From Fidelibacterota bacterium (GTDB lineage Bacteria > Pseudomonadota > Alphaproteobacteria > Rhodospirillales > Rhodospirillaceae), in the NCBI GenBank assembly GCA_947481595.1, contig CANKHC010000012.1, positions 1-32,280 of the forward strand: a DNA stretch of 32,280 bases. Direction: 5' to 3'. The first letter of the stretch is position 1; each line of letters opens with the position of its first letter. The position numbers were made by a program, and so were the translations under genes. The notes under the pieces were generated by a model that made no database searches, was not told where the DNA came from, and was given only the letters and a program-made list of their open reading frames with translations. Below, one piece after another: positions 7,066 to 15,035 of the stretch.

Positions 7066-8295
7066 CTAGGTCTCTGGAGTGAACGCGCCTTGTTTGCGCA
7101 ACTCTTCGGTCTGAGGCCCCAAACCGATCTCAGCCAGGACTTCGTTGGTGTGTTCGCCCAGGAGCGGCGGGTGACGGCGGACCTGTTGGGGCGTGCCGGT
7201 GAGTTTCACCGGGAAGCCGATGTTGGGCACCGTGCCTTCGACCGGATGCGGGATTTCCATGCGCATATTGCGGAACTTGCCGTGTTCGCTCTCGAAGGCT
7301 TCGGGATAGGTGTTGAGGCGGCCGGCCGGGAGACCCACAGCGAGGAATTTCTCCACCCACGCCTCGGCGGGTTTGGTGGCGAAGGTTTTCTCGAGTTCTT
7401 CGATGAGAATCTCGCGGTTCTTCAAGCGCGCGGGGATATCGGTGAAGCGCGGATCCTTGAGAAGTTCGGTCCGACCCATCTCTTCGCAGAGCTGCTTCCA
7501 CAATTTCCCGCTGGTGGCACCGAGGACGAAGTAGCCGTCGGCGGCTTTGACGGCCTGGTAAGGCGCGCTCATGCGGTTGGAGGTGCCGAGCGGTTGGGGC
7601 TTCTCGCCCGTGCCCCAGTACTGGGAGGTATCCCAGATGGAGAACGCGAGAGCGGCTTCAAACAGCGAGGCGTCGATGAACTGGCCGCGGCCGCTGGTCT
7701 TGGAGCCGATGTAGGCGGCGAGGATGGCGTAGGTGGCAAAGAGCGCGCAACCGATGTCGGCGACGGGCACGCCAGCCTTCACGGGCGGGCCGCCGGGATA
7801 GCCGGTGACGCTCATGATGCCGGACATGGCCTGGGCGATGAGGTCGAGCCCGGGGCGCATGGCCCAGGGGCCGTTCTGGCCGAAGCCGGAGATGCTGGCG
7901 TAGATCAGGCGCGGGTTGATCTTCGAAAGCGTGTCGTAGTCGATGCCGAGTTTCTTGACCACGCCGGGGCGGTAGTTCTCGACCAAGACGTCGGCCTGCT
8001 CGACCAGTTTCAGGAAAATCTTTTTGCCGGCGGCGTTCTTGAGGTTGAGGGCGACGCTGCGCTTGTTGCGGTTCAAATTCATGAACCCCATGCTGTCGTC
8101 GCCCTTCATCTTGAAGCCCATGGCGCGGCGCGTCTGGTCGCCGGTGCCGGCGGGCTCGATCTTGATGACGTCGGCGCCGAGGTCGGCGAGCATCATGGTG
8201 CAGAACGGGCCTGCCATGACTTGGGTGACGTCGAGAACTCGGATGCCACTCAAAGGTAACAAGTGGGGCGGCAGTTGCGGTTTGGCTTCAGACAC
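7066..8295 (-). CDS. CaiB/BaiF family CoA-transferase
   Basis: Class III CoA-transferase moving CoA between carboxylic acids by way of an aspartyl-CoA intermediate. The 409-aa protein opens with LSGIRVLDVTQVMAGPF and continues with LADLGADVIKIEPAGTGDQTR, NLNRNKRSVALNLK and GFGQNGPWAMRPGLDL, all family hallmarks. The catalytic Asp is D180 in GVPVADIG. The start is a GTG at 8293-8295 with GAGGGGG about 7 bases upstream. It is monocistronic as far as can be seen, 107 bases downstream of the large TonB-receptor stop on the same strand. The acyl substrate cannot be predicted; formyl-CoA, carnitine, bile-acid and aromatic-acid transferases all share this fold. Confidence 0.94.
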   Translation of the reverse strand: MSEAKPQLPPHLLPLSGIRVLDVTQVMAGPFCTMMLADLGADVIKIEPAGTGDQTRRAMGFKMKGDDSMGFMNLNRNKRSVALNLKNAAGKKIFLKLVEQADVLVENYRPGVVKKLGIDYDTLSKINPRLIYASISGFGQNGPWAMRPGLDLIAQAMSGIMSVTGYPGGPPVKAGVPVADIGCALFATYAILAAYIGSKTSGRGQFIDASLFEAALAFSIWDTSQYWGTGEKPQPLGTSNRMSAPYQAVKAADGYFVLGATSGKLWKQLCEEMGRTELLKDPRFTDIPARLKNREILIEELEKTFATKPAEAWVEKFLAVGLPAGRLNTYPEAFESEHGKFRNMRMEIPHPVEGTVPNIGFPVKLTGTPQQVRRHPPLLGEHTNEVLAEIGLGPQTEELRKQGAFTPET

Positions 8296-8402
8296 GAAAA
8301 ATCCCCCTCACGGCGACAGAATGCGCCGGATCATAGGCATAAAGACGGGATTATGGCAGCCGAAAGTAACTGCTCCAAACGCAAGTCAGGCGTGCGCCGC
8401 TG

Positions 8403-11096
8403 TTAGAACGCGTAGCGCAGGGTCAGGCTGAACTGGCGCGGGGGCGCGGGCACGCACTGGGCAATACCGCTGGTGTTGGGTTGGTTCTGCGTGGCGTTGG
8501 GGACGTTGTTCAGCACGCCGTTATATTCCGGCAGGCAGGCCGCCTTGTTGAAGACGTTGGTGACCGCGCCTGAGAGGGTGGCGGCGGTGCCGGCGATGTC
8601 GGTGACGTTCAGGCGCAGATTGGTGAACTGGTAGCCGAGCGCCTTGCGGTCGGGGAATTTGATGCCGGTGTAATCGGCGCGCACGGTGCTTTGCCAATAC
8701 CATTGGGCGCCGAGGGAAACCTCGCCGACGGGCAGGCGGAGTTGTGCGCCCGGCAGCGCATAGGTGGCGCTGGCGTTGACCTGCCACTGCGGCAGCGGGA
8801 ACGGGGTGTTGTTGAGCACGGCACCGCCAGCGGGCATGAGGTAGCCGGCAGAAATGGCGTAGGTGAAGTCGCGGTAGAAGGCGTGCAGATAGCTGCCGCC
8901 GGTGGTGAGGGTGAGCTCTGGCGTGGGCCGCGCGAGCAGATCCCACTCGAAGCCGTAGACCTCGGCCTTGCGGGCGTTGACCATCACCGCCTGGGTGGTG
9001 ACGCCGCTGCAGGCCCCGCCCTCAAAAGCCGCCTGGGTGCAGGCCCCGCCGCCGGGACCAGTGGCGAGGGCCACGAAGGGCAGATCGACCTGGGACTGGA
9101 TGTCGCGGTAGTCGGTGTAATAGACGTCGAAGTTGAGGCGCACCGGCACGCCCTCGGTGACGAAGTCGGCCTTCATGCCGATTTCATAGTCTTGGACATT
9201 CTCGGGCTTGGCGACGATCAGGTCGGTGTTGGTGCCGTTCTGGCCGGCGTTGATACCCCCAGAACGATATCCCTTGCGGGTGGTGGCATAGACCAGCGTG
9301 CCGCCCTGAAGATCGTAGTCGAGCGAGATCATCCAAGTGGGTTCTTTGAAGGTGCGCGCAACGTCGAGCATGCAATCGGCCAGCGGCAGCGGCACGCCGG
9401 CGCTGTCTTGCATGGCGCAGAAGGTCGAGGAGCCGGCGTAGCTGATGCCGTTGAGGATGTAAGGCGCGGGATTGAAGACGGCGTTGCGCACGAGGGCGTT
9501 GGTGGCGGGTGTCGCCGGGAAGCGCACGGTCTGCGAGACGATGTGGGCGCTGCGCTTGTCGATGGAATAACGCGCGCCGGCGGTGGCGCGGAGCTCCGGG
9601 GTGACGGCGTAGGTCGCCTGGCCGTAGAGGGCGTAGCTTTTGTTCCGGCCGCTGTTGTTGATGAGGTCGCTGAGGGTGACCTGGCGACCGGCGACGGCTT
9701 GCGGGCCGGTGAAATGCGGCGAGCCGAGATACTGCGCCAAGCCGCCGGAGGATTTTTCGGTGAAGACGAAGGCGCCGGTGGTCCATTTCAGCGCATCTTC
9801 GAGCAAGCTGCCGTTGACGGTGAGGTCGCTGTTGTAAGCGCTGTAGTTGGGGACCTGGTAGGTGGTCTGGACAACGTCGTAAGGCAGGCCGCGGCTGGCT
9901 GAAACGCCGTAGGTATCGAACCAGCGGTAGCCGGTGACGAGCTTGACGTTGATGTCGCCGAAGGTCTTGTCGATCAGGCCGGAGACCGATTGCACATGAT
10001 CGGTGTTGCGCGAGGAAACGGCTTGATCGGTGGTCCAGAACCCGGCGGCCTGCTGGCGGGCGAGCGAATTGAGGAGCGTGTTGTAGGTGCGCGGGTCGGT
10101 GTTGACCACGGCCGCTCCGCCCACGGTCGTGGGCGGGGTCAGGAAATACGGCGCGATGTAATGGCCGAGCAGATCGGTGTTGCCCTGGCCGGGCGTGCCG
10201 CCGACGACGGTGCAGCTGCCGGGGATGTTGCAGACCGAGGGCCGGCCTTGTGACGGCACGGTGCCGATGTAATAGCCGAGCGAGTGATAGCCCGTGCCGG
10301 AGTAATGCGAGGCGCTGAAGTCGCCGCGCAGGACGACCTTGAAGGTGTCGTCGGGGCTCCACTTGAAGGAGAACTGCCCGGCGAGCTTTTTGGCTCCGAA
10401 ACCGGCCTTGTCGTTTTTGATGTTGTAGAACGGGTCTTGGTAGATGTTCTTCAGCCAACCGTCGTTTTCGGTGAAGGAGACAGCGGCACGCGCGGCGAAC
10501 GTCTCATTGATCGGCACGTTGACCGCGCCCTGGAGTTCGTGCCGGCCGTAGCTGCCGCCGGTGGCTTCGGCCCAGCCGCCGAAGGTGAAGTCGGGCTCCT
10601 TGGTCGTATAGAGGATCGCGCCGCCGGTGGCATTGCGGCCGACCAGCGTGCCTTGTGGGCCTTTCAGGACCTGAACCGTATCGACATCGAACAGCGCGCC
10701 AGTGAGGCCTTGGGTGCGCGCGAGGTAGATGCCGTTGAGGTAGATCGCGGTGGACGTGTCGAACTGCACGCCGTTGCCGATGCCGTTGGAGGCGAAGTTG
10801 CGCTGGCCGCGGATGGTGACGTTGACGGTGTTCTGCTGATAGACGTCGGTCTGGATGTAAACCGACGGGGCGACGTAGCGCAGGTCTTCGATGACTTCGA
10901 CACCCTTGTCGTCGAGGTCGGCCTGCGTGAAAGCGGAAATCGCGATGGGGACGGCCTGGGCCGGTTCTTGGCGGCGCCGCGCGGTGACGACGATCTCTTC
11001 GATCGCCGCGCTGCGCTCGGCCGCCTGAGACGGCGAAACAAACAATGTCGTCCCTGAGACGAGAAGCGTGGCCTTGAGAAATCGAACTTTGCGCAT
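8403..11096 (-). CDS. Large TonB-dependent receptor
   Basis: An 897-aa outer-membrane receptor. It has a signal peptide (MRKVRFLKATLL... cleaved near SQAA), a clear TonB box IEEIVVTARR (about 32-41), a plug domain with VTIRGQRN, TAIYLNGIYLARTQG and VQVLKGPQGTLVGRNATGGAI, and a long barrel ending LTLRYAF, with the terminal Phe needed for BAM insertion. This is the receptor type expanded in sphingomonads and related alphaproteobacteria for carbohydrate, aromatic or siderophore uptake. An ATG at 11162 is in frame but would add a non-signal leader that crosses a hairpin; ATG 11096 has GAGGGGG about 10 bases upstream and starts the signal peptide, so it was chosen. It is unrelated in detail to the two shorter receptors in the window. 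The ligand is unknown. Confidence 0.95.
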   Translation of the reverse strand: MRKVRFLKATLLVSGTTLFVSPSQAAERSAAIEEIVVTARRRQEPAQAVPIAISAFTQADLDDKGVEVIEDLRYVAPSVYIQTDVYQQNTVNVTIRGQRNFASNGIGNGVQFDTSTAIYLNGIYLARTQGLTGALFDVDTVQVLKGPQGTLVGRNATGGAILYTTKEPDFTFGGWAEATGGSYGRHELQGAVNVPINETFAARAAVSFTENDGWLKNIYQDPFYNIKNDKAGFGAKKLAGQFSFKWSPDDTFKVVLRGDFSASHYSGTGYHSLGYYIGTVPSQGRPSVCNIPGSCTVVGGTPGQGNTDLLGHYIAPYFLTPPTTVGGAAVVNTDPRTYNTLLNSLARQQAAGFWTTDQAVSSRNTDHVQSVSGLIDKTFGDINVKLVTGYRWFDTYGVSASRGLPYDVVQTTYQVPNYSAYNSDLTVNGSLLEDALKWTTGAFVFTEKSSGGLAQYLGSPHFTGPQAVAGRQVTLSDLINNSGRNKSYALYGQATYAVTPELRATAGARYSIDKRSAHIVSQTVRFPATPATNALVRNAVFNPAPYILNGISYAGSSTFCAMQDSAGVPLPLADCMLDVARTFKEPTWMISLDYDLQGGTLVYATTRKGYRSGGINAGQNGTNTDLIVAKPENVQDYEIGMKADFVTEGVPVRLNFDVYYTDYRDIQSQVDLPFVALATGPGGGACTQAAFEGGACSGVTTQAVMVNARKAEVYGFEWDLLARPTPELTLTTGGSYLHAFYRDFTYAISAGYLMPAGGAVLNNTPFPLPQWQVNASATYALPGAQLRLPVGEVSLGAQWYWQSTVRADYTGIKFPDRKALGYQFTNLRLNVTDIAGTAATLSGAVTNVFNKAACLPEYNGVLNNVPNATQNQPNTSGIAQCVPAPPRQFSLTLRYAF

Positions 11097-11130
11097 ATGG
11101 CGGTGCCCCCTCGCCCGCGCGGCGAACGTA

Positions 11131-11170
11131 ATGACGGCGTGGATGGGAATCAACCCGTCCACGCCGTCAT
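11131..11170 (-). terminator. Long hairpin between lectin-like gene and TonB receptor
   Basis: ATGACGGCGTGGA (11131-11143) and TCCACGCCGTCAT (11158-11170) are perfect inverted repeats; after one T-G mismatch the stem continues as GGG/CCC around the 6-base loop AATCAA, giving about 17 bp. It begins 14 bases after the lectin-like stop on the minus strand. There is no strong U tract, so it may terminate weakly or protect the upstream mRNA end, modulating expression of the receptor downstream. Confidence 0.6.
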
Positions 11171-11183
11171 CAGAACATCAGTT

Positions 11184-11849
11184 TTACTTCGCGTCGGCAG
11201 CGAAGCAGTAGAACAGGCCTGCGCCGCCGGTGGCGACCAGGTTGGCCTGGCCGCAGCCGCGGCTCGGGTGCACGGAATTCCACGAGATGCCGCCGCCAGC
11301 GCGGTCAAAGTGGCCGAGCTGCGCGATACCGTCAGCCGCGTTGCTTGTCCAATTTTTGCACGTATGGTCGGCAGCATCCGTATAGGCGGTGCCATCGGGC
11401 TTCGAGCCGGTCAGGATGTCGTGCGTGTTCGGGGTGTTGCCGACGCCGTTGATCGGGTCGCCCTTTTCCGACAGGGCGGTGTTTTTCATCACCGCATTTC
11501 CCAAGCGGGCGAGCTCAAGCGTATCGCCGTGCAGTTCGGCCTGGTTGGAGGCGATCTTGCCGCCCTTGGAGCCGTACCACGGGCCTTGCCCGATACGATC
11601 GCGGGCATTGATGGCACCGGCACCTTGGGTGCTGAGGTAGGCCTTCCACTGGGTGTACTTGCTGCCCGCCGCCGAGGCGAGCTTGGCGCAATGGGCATCG
11701 GCGCCGGCAACACCACCGAGGTTGGCGCCGTCGCCAAGGCCGACGCTGGTGATGAAGAACGACATCGGCGGCGGTGCGTCGCCGGCGAGGACAATCGGTG
11801 TGGCCAAAAGAACGGCACAGGCAGCCAAAGCAAAAGGTAATTTCGTCAT
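11184..11849 (-). CDS. Secreted lectin-like protein (C-type-lectin/endostatin-like fold)
   Basis: A 221-aa exported protein with a signal peptide (MTKLPFALAACAVLLATPIVLAG). The mature part has FFITSVGLGDGANLGG, ADAHCAKLA, WKAYLST, GPWYGSKGG, DILTGSKPDG, CKNWTS, WNSVHPSRGC and ATGGAGLFYC. This pattern, with four cysteines (C54, C164, C199, C215) able to form two disulfides, matches a family often annotated as lectin in alphaproteobacterial genomes. Carbohydrate binding is inherited from the annotation and has not, to my knowledge, been shown for this group. ATG 11849 has GGGGAG 7 bases upstream; the longer frame to 11927 adds no signal peptide. It precedes the large TonB receptor on the same strand with a strong hairpin between. 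Confidence 0.8.
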   Translation of the reverse strand: MTKLPFALAACAVLLATPIVLAGDAPPPMSFFITSVGLGDGANLGGVAGADAHCAKLASAAGSKYTQWKAYLSTQGAGAINARDRIGQGPWYGSKGGKIASNQAELHGDTLELARLGNAVMKNTALSEKGDPINGVGNTPNTHDILTGSKPDGTAYTDAADHTCKNWTSNAADGIAQLGHFDRAGGGISWNSVHPSRGCGQANLVATGGAGLFYCFAADAK

Positions 11850-12041
11850 GGTCGAACTCCCCTTGATGCAACAGGTGTTGAAGCGTCCCGTCAGGACTTT
11901 AGAAATCGGCGACGACTTTAGCGGCACCTGGGCCCCTCCGCGGGCGTTTGGCGCCGTCCGAAAGTCTTAGCAAATTCTAGCTTAAGGAAAAATCACTTCG
12001 AGGTGAAGGACTTGGCAGCCACAGAATTGCAACAGAAACCC

Positions 12042-12593
12042 TTAAGGCCGCACGACAGCGCCTTCAAACCGGGTTTCGCGGGGGGTGCCGGGGGCGGCAA
12101 TGGTGCCCACGTACAGGAAGGCCACAATATGATCGGTCGGCTCCAAGCCGAGGGCGGTCTTGACCGCGCCGTCATAGGCAGGCTCGCCGGTCTTCCACAT
12201 GGCGCCGAGACCCAGGGCGTGGATCGCCAGCCACATGTTCTGGACTGCGGCTCCTACGGCCAAAATGCGCTCGACGTCAGGGATTTTGCCGGGGGTGCCG
12301 GTTTTGGCCGCCACCACGATGATGGTCGGCGCGCGCTGGACCTTGAAGCCCTCGCGTTCGACTTCTTCCGTGGCCAGGTTGGGCTGGGTGCGTTTGATGC
12401 GGGCGACCATGGCCTTGGCGAGGATGTTCCGGTCCTGGCCCGCCAGCACTACAAAACGCCAGGGTGCGATACGCCCGTGATCGGGTGCGCGCACCCCGGC
12501 GCCGAGAATGATCTCGAGTTGCTCGGCGCTGGGGCCGGGTTCCGTCAGCCGCGCGGCGGACGCACGCGAATTGATGGCGGTGAGTACATCCAT
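12042..12593 (-). CDS. Nitroreductase family protein (YdjA-like)
   Basis: A 183-aa flavoprotein of the nitroreductase superfamily, most like the short YdjA branch, which uses FMN and NAD(P)H. Conserved parts are INSRASAARLTEP at the N-terminus (FMN phosphate contacts), GVRAPDHGRIAPWRFVVL (about 33-50), the central helix region AVQNMWLAIHALGLGAMWKTG and a C-terminal LYVGTI strand. AGGGG lies 6 bases before the ATG. The gene stands alone on the minus strand and diverges from the sigma-factor gene over 254 bases. The substrate is not predictable; homologues reduce nitroaromatics or quinones only weakly. Confidence 0.92.
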   Translation of the reverse strand: MDVLTAINSRASAARLTEPGPSAEQLEIILGAGVRAPDHGRIAPWRFVVLAGQDRNILAKAMVARIKRTQPNLATEEVEREGFKVQRAPTIIVVAAKTGTPGKIPDVERILAVGAAVQNMWLAIHALGLGAMWKTGEPAYDGAVKTALGLEPTDHIVAFLYVGTIAAPGTPRETRFEGAVVRP

Positions 12594-12847
12594 ATGTAAC
12601 CCCTGATCTGCTGCGCCTGTTTAGGCATCCGACTCGCGGATGTCCAGAAACGGTTGAGAACAATCGGAGAATCCACCCGCCAAAATCGCGTGTCGCGTGT
12701 GCCCCACAAATGTTTAATGAAATAGAGCGGTATCGGCGCCGGACGATCCCTATATACTGGCCGGGATCACAACACGGACCGTCGTGTCATCGCGGCGGTT
12801 TGGGGGGTTTCTGCTGATCTCTTCAACGGGAAGGAAGAGCCAAGGGC

Positions 12848-13408
12848 ATGAACCAAACGACACCGAGCCGCGCGTTCTTGGATGAGCTGACGCTTGCGCT
12901 GCCGCACCTCAAAGGTGCGGCCTATATGATGACGCGCGCCAAGGCCGATGCCGACGACCTGATCCAGACCACCGCCGTCCGGGCCTTAGCGGCCTTCTCC
13001 CAGTTCACCATGGGCACCAATATCCGCGCGTGGCTCTACCGCATCATGCGCAATGAGTTCATCGACATGGTGCGCACGCGCGGGCGCACCCCGGCCCGCC
13101 TGGACGACGTTCCGGCGGAGATGTTCAAACGCAAGGAAGTGCAGGAAGAAGCGCTGGAAATGCGCGACGTCATGCGCGCCATCAGCACGCTGACGCATAT
13201 CCACCGCTAGGCCTTGTATCTCTCGTGCGTCGAGGGATTGAGCTATGAGGAAATCGCGGCCATTCAGGCCTGTGCCGTGGGAACGGTAAAAAGCCGTATC
13301 TCGCGCGCACGCCAGGACATGAAGGCGTTGCTGGAGCACGAAGACGTATCCGAGGCGAATGAACGCCCCCAAGCGCGGCCGGAGCTCATCGCGCGCAGCG
13401 CTAGCTAG
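12848..13408 (+). pseudogene. EcfG-like ECF sigma factor interrupted by an in-frame amber codon
   Basis: Reading frame +12848 encodes a complete ECF sigma factor except for TAG at 13208-13210. Region 2 is intact: DADDLIQTTAVRALAAFSQF followed by GTNIRAWLYRIMRNEFID (about 36-77). After the stop the same frame continues as region 4: ALYLSCVEGLSYEEIAAI, then CAVGTVKSRISRARQDMK. In the family the residue between HR and AL is normally Glu, and GAG to TAG is one base. The full length would be 186 codons, right for the family, and it resembles the EcfG group that drives the alphaproteobacterial general stress response. Possible readings: a recent loss of function, amber readthrough, or a sequence error. 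Without region 4 the 120-aa product could not recognise a -35 element. No NepR/PhyR gene is adjacent. Confidence 0.85.
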
Positions 13409-13603
13409 TTAGCGCGTCAATCCATCATCGAAATGATTGCCGCGTTCGGCGGGGTACCGCCCGTGCGGGTCGGCGTCGCGTTCCAGCGAGGGGCAGGTCT
13501 CGGGCCCCCGGCTTTCGCGGCTGGGATTGTCGCGGAAGGCGTAGGGCGATCCCTCGGGGCGCTTGAAGAGAGGTCCGCGTATTTTCAGGGTGCGCATGGC
13601 CAT
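13409..13603 (-). CDS. Small hypothetical protein (64 aa) with EcfG-type promoter
   Basis: Starts [18 protein letters not shown] and continues with an Arg/Pro/Asp-rich, probably disordered chain ending FDDGLTR. I do not recognise it. It has no signal peptide or membrane helix. AAGGAG stands 7 bases before the ATG at 13603, an excellent ribosome site that makes the gene credible and fixes the start (a longer frame to 13636 lacks one). A perfect EcfG-type promoter lies upstream. Its stop codon directly abuts that of the convergent sigma gene (13408/13409), so the two mRNAs may interact. It does not look like NepR. Confidence 0.7.
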   Translation of the reverse strand: MAMRTLKIRGPLFKRPEGSPYAFRDNPSRESRGPETCPSLERDADPHGRYPAERGNHFDDGLTR

Positions 13604-13626
13604 GGCAAATCTCCTTCTCGGGACCC

Positions 13627-13652
13627 AACGGCGCACGACCGTTAGGTGTTCC
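13627..13652 (-). promoter_or_regulatory. Perfect EcfG-type promoter for the 64-aa gene
   Basis: On the minus strand GGAAC (13648-13652), a 17-base spacer and CGTT (13627-13630) match the general-stress consensus exactly. The predicted transcription start would fall about 15-20 bases before the ATG at 13603, with the AAGGAG ribosome site between. Confidence 0.7.
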
Positions 13653-13722
13653 CCAGGGAATTCCGGCGCGATACAGTGCGTGCCACAATTCCACTTTGAA
13701 TTTCAGTTGGGGGAGAATTCTC

Positions 13723-14484
13723 ATGAGCGACAACACCAAAACCGCGATCATCACGGGTGCGGGCAGCGGCGTGGGCCGGGCAGCGGCGCTGGCGCTGCTC
13801 AAGAAGGGCTACCGGGTGGCGCTGGCGGGGCGGACCGTGGCGACTCTGGAGGAGACCGCCGCCCTGGCGGGCGCGGACAAGACCCAGGCGCTGGTCGTCG
13901 CCACCGACGTGGCCGATCACAACGCGGTCAACAATCTCTTCAGGAAGTCGCTGGATGCTTTCGGTCCGCTCGGTGTGCTGTTCAACAATGCCGGCGCTAT
14001 GGGGCCGAAGGGCGTGATGCTCGAAGATATCAGCCCCGAGCAATGGCTGCACATGGTCAACGTCAACTTCAACGGCGCGTTCTACTGCGCCCAGGCCGCC
14101 TTCCGCGCCATGAAGACTCAGACGCCGCAGGGCGGACGTATCATCAACAACGGTTCCATCTCGGCCTATGTGCCGCGCCCGAACTCGGTGGCCTACAGCT
14201 CCACCAAACACGCGATCACGGGGCTGACGAAAGTGCTGTCGCTGGATGGGCGCAAGTACGGCATCGCCTGCAGCCAGATCGATATCGGCAACGCCGGCAC
14301 GCCGCTGACGGCGACGATTGCTTCTGGAATCATCCAGGCTAACGGTTCGATGATGGCCGAGCCGACCTTTGACGTCTCACATGTCGGCGATGCGATCGCC
14401 TACATGGCAGGCCTGCCCTTGAACGCCAACGTGCAGTTCATGACGCTGATGGCGACCAACATGCCGTATGTCGGCCGCGGCTGA
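13723..14484 (+). CDS. SDR family NAD(P)-dependent oxidoreductase
   Basis: A classical short-chain dehydrogenase of 253 aa. The Rossmann motif TGAGSGVG lies at residues 11-18, NNAG at 88-91, and the catalytic Ser145 / Tyr158 / Lys162 set is seen in NNGSISAY and AYSSTK. Arg37 after the second beta strand suggests NADP preference. The start ATG has GGGGGAG 7 bases upstream; an earlier start at 13696 would overlap this site. The DHFR-like gene follows after 16 bases on the same strand, so the two may share an mRNA. The substrate is unknown; the fairly long C-terminal region ([20 protein letters not shown]) is common in uncharacterised SDRs. Confidence 0.93.
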   Translation: MSDNTKTAIITGAGSGVGRAAALALLKKGYRVALAGRTVATLEETAALAGADKTQALVVATDVADHNAVNNLFRKSLDAFGPLGVLFNNAGAMGPKGVMLEDISPEQWLHMVNVNFNGAFYCAQAAFRAMKTQTPQGGRIINNGSISAYVPRPNSVAYSSTKHAITGLTKVLSLDGRKYGIACSQIDIGNAGTPLTATIASGIIQANGSMMAEPTFDVSHVGDAIAYMAGLPLNANVQFMTLMATNMPYVGRG

Positions 14485-14500
14485 GGCCTAACAAACGGCC

Positions 14501-15025
14501 ATGGCGAAGCTTGTTTTCGGAATGAACGTGTCCCTCGACGGGTACGTCGATCACCAGGAATTCGCGCCTGGACCCAAGCTCTTTCGTCACTGGATTGAGC
14601 AGGTGGGCGGCCTGACCGGCAGTGTGTACGGCCGGCGCATGTACGAGATCATGCGCTATTGGGACGATGATCATCCGGAGTGGACGGCGGACAAGCACGC
14701 CTTCGCGGCGGCGTGGCGGAAGCAGCCGAAGGGGGTCGCGTCGCGGACGTTGAAGGCGGTGGGGCCCAACGCCACGCTTGTTTCGGATGACATCGTGGCG
14801 GTGATCCGGGATTTGAAGGCGCGGCTTAATGGCGAGATTGATGTGTCCGGACCGGATCTCGCCGGAAGCCTGAGCGGCGTGATCGATGAGTACCGCCTCT
14901 ACTTCCACCCCGTCGTGCTAGGGCGCGGCACGCCCTTCTTCGCCGGCACGCGGCCAGCGCTGCGCTTTGTGGCCAGCGATCTTATTGACGAGAACGTGGT
15001 CAGGCTGACCTATGTTCCCGCTTAA
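14501..15025 (+). CDS. Dihydrofolate-reductase-like (RibD C-terminal domain) protein
   Basis: A 174-aa protein of the DHFR/RibD-C superfamily, similar in layout to the YwjB/YyaP group rather than to true folate reductase. Visible features are the N-terminal strand LVFGMNVSLDGYVD, the VYGRRMYEIMRYW segment after the first Rossmann unit, the nucleotide-binding VSGPDLAGSL (about 124-133) and the C-terminal strand DEYRLYFHPVVLGRGTPFF. Homologues are NADPH-binding reductases of unknown substrate. The ribosome site is weak, which fits coupling to the SDR gene ending 16 bases before. It is convergent with the TonB receptor, separated by 10 bases. Confidence 0.9.
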   Translation: MAKLVFGMNVSLDGYVDHQEFAPGPKLFRHWIEQVGGLTGSVYGRRMYEIMRYWDDDHPEWTADKHAFAAAWRKQPKGVASRTLKAVGPNATLVSDDIVAVIRDLKARLNGEIDVSGPDLAGSLSGVIDEYRLYFHPVVLGRGTPFFAGTRPALRFVASDLIDENVVRLTYVPA

Positions 15026-15035
15026 TCGGGCCTGC

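Noticed and set aside
9184-10458. A 424-codon minus-strand frame inside the large TonB receptor
   Set aside because: Arg/His/Pro-rich shifted frame of a convincing receptor; no domain.
11097-11162. Upstream start for the large TonB receptor at 11162
   Set aside because: The extra 22 residues are not a signal peptide and cross the hairpin at 11131-11170; ATG 11096 begins a good signal peptide.
13214-13408. Region 4 of the sigma factor as an independent gene
   Set aside because: It has no ribosome site and is in the same frame as the upstream half; it is the tail of one interrupted gene.
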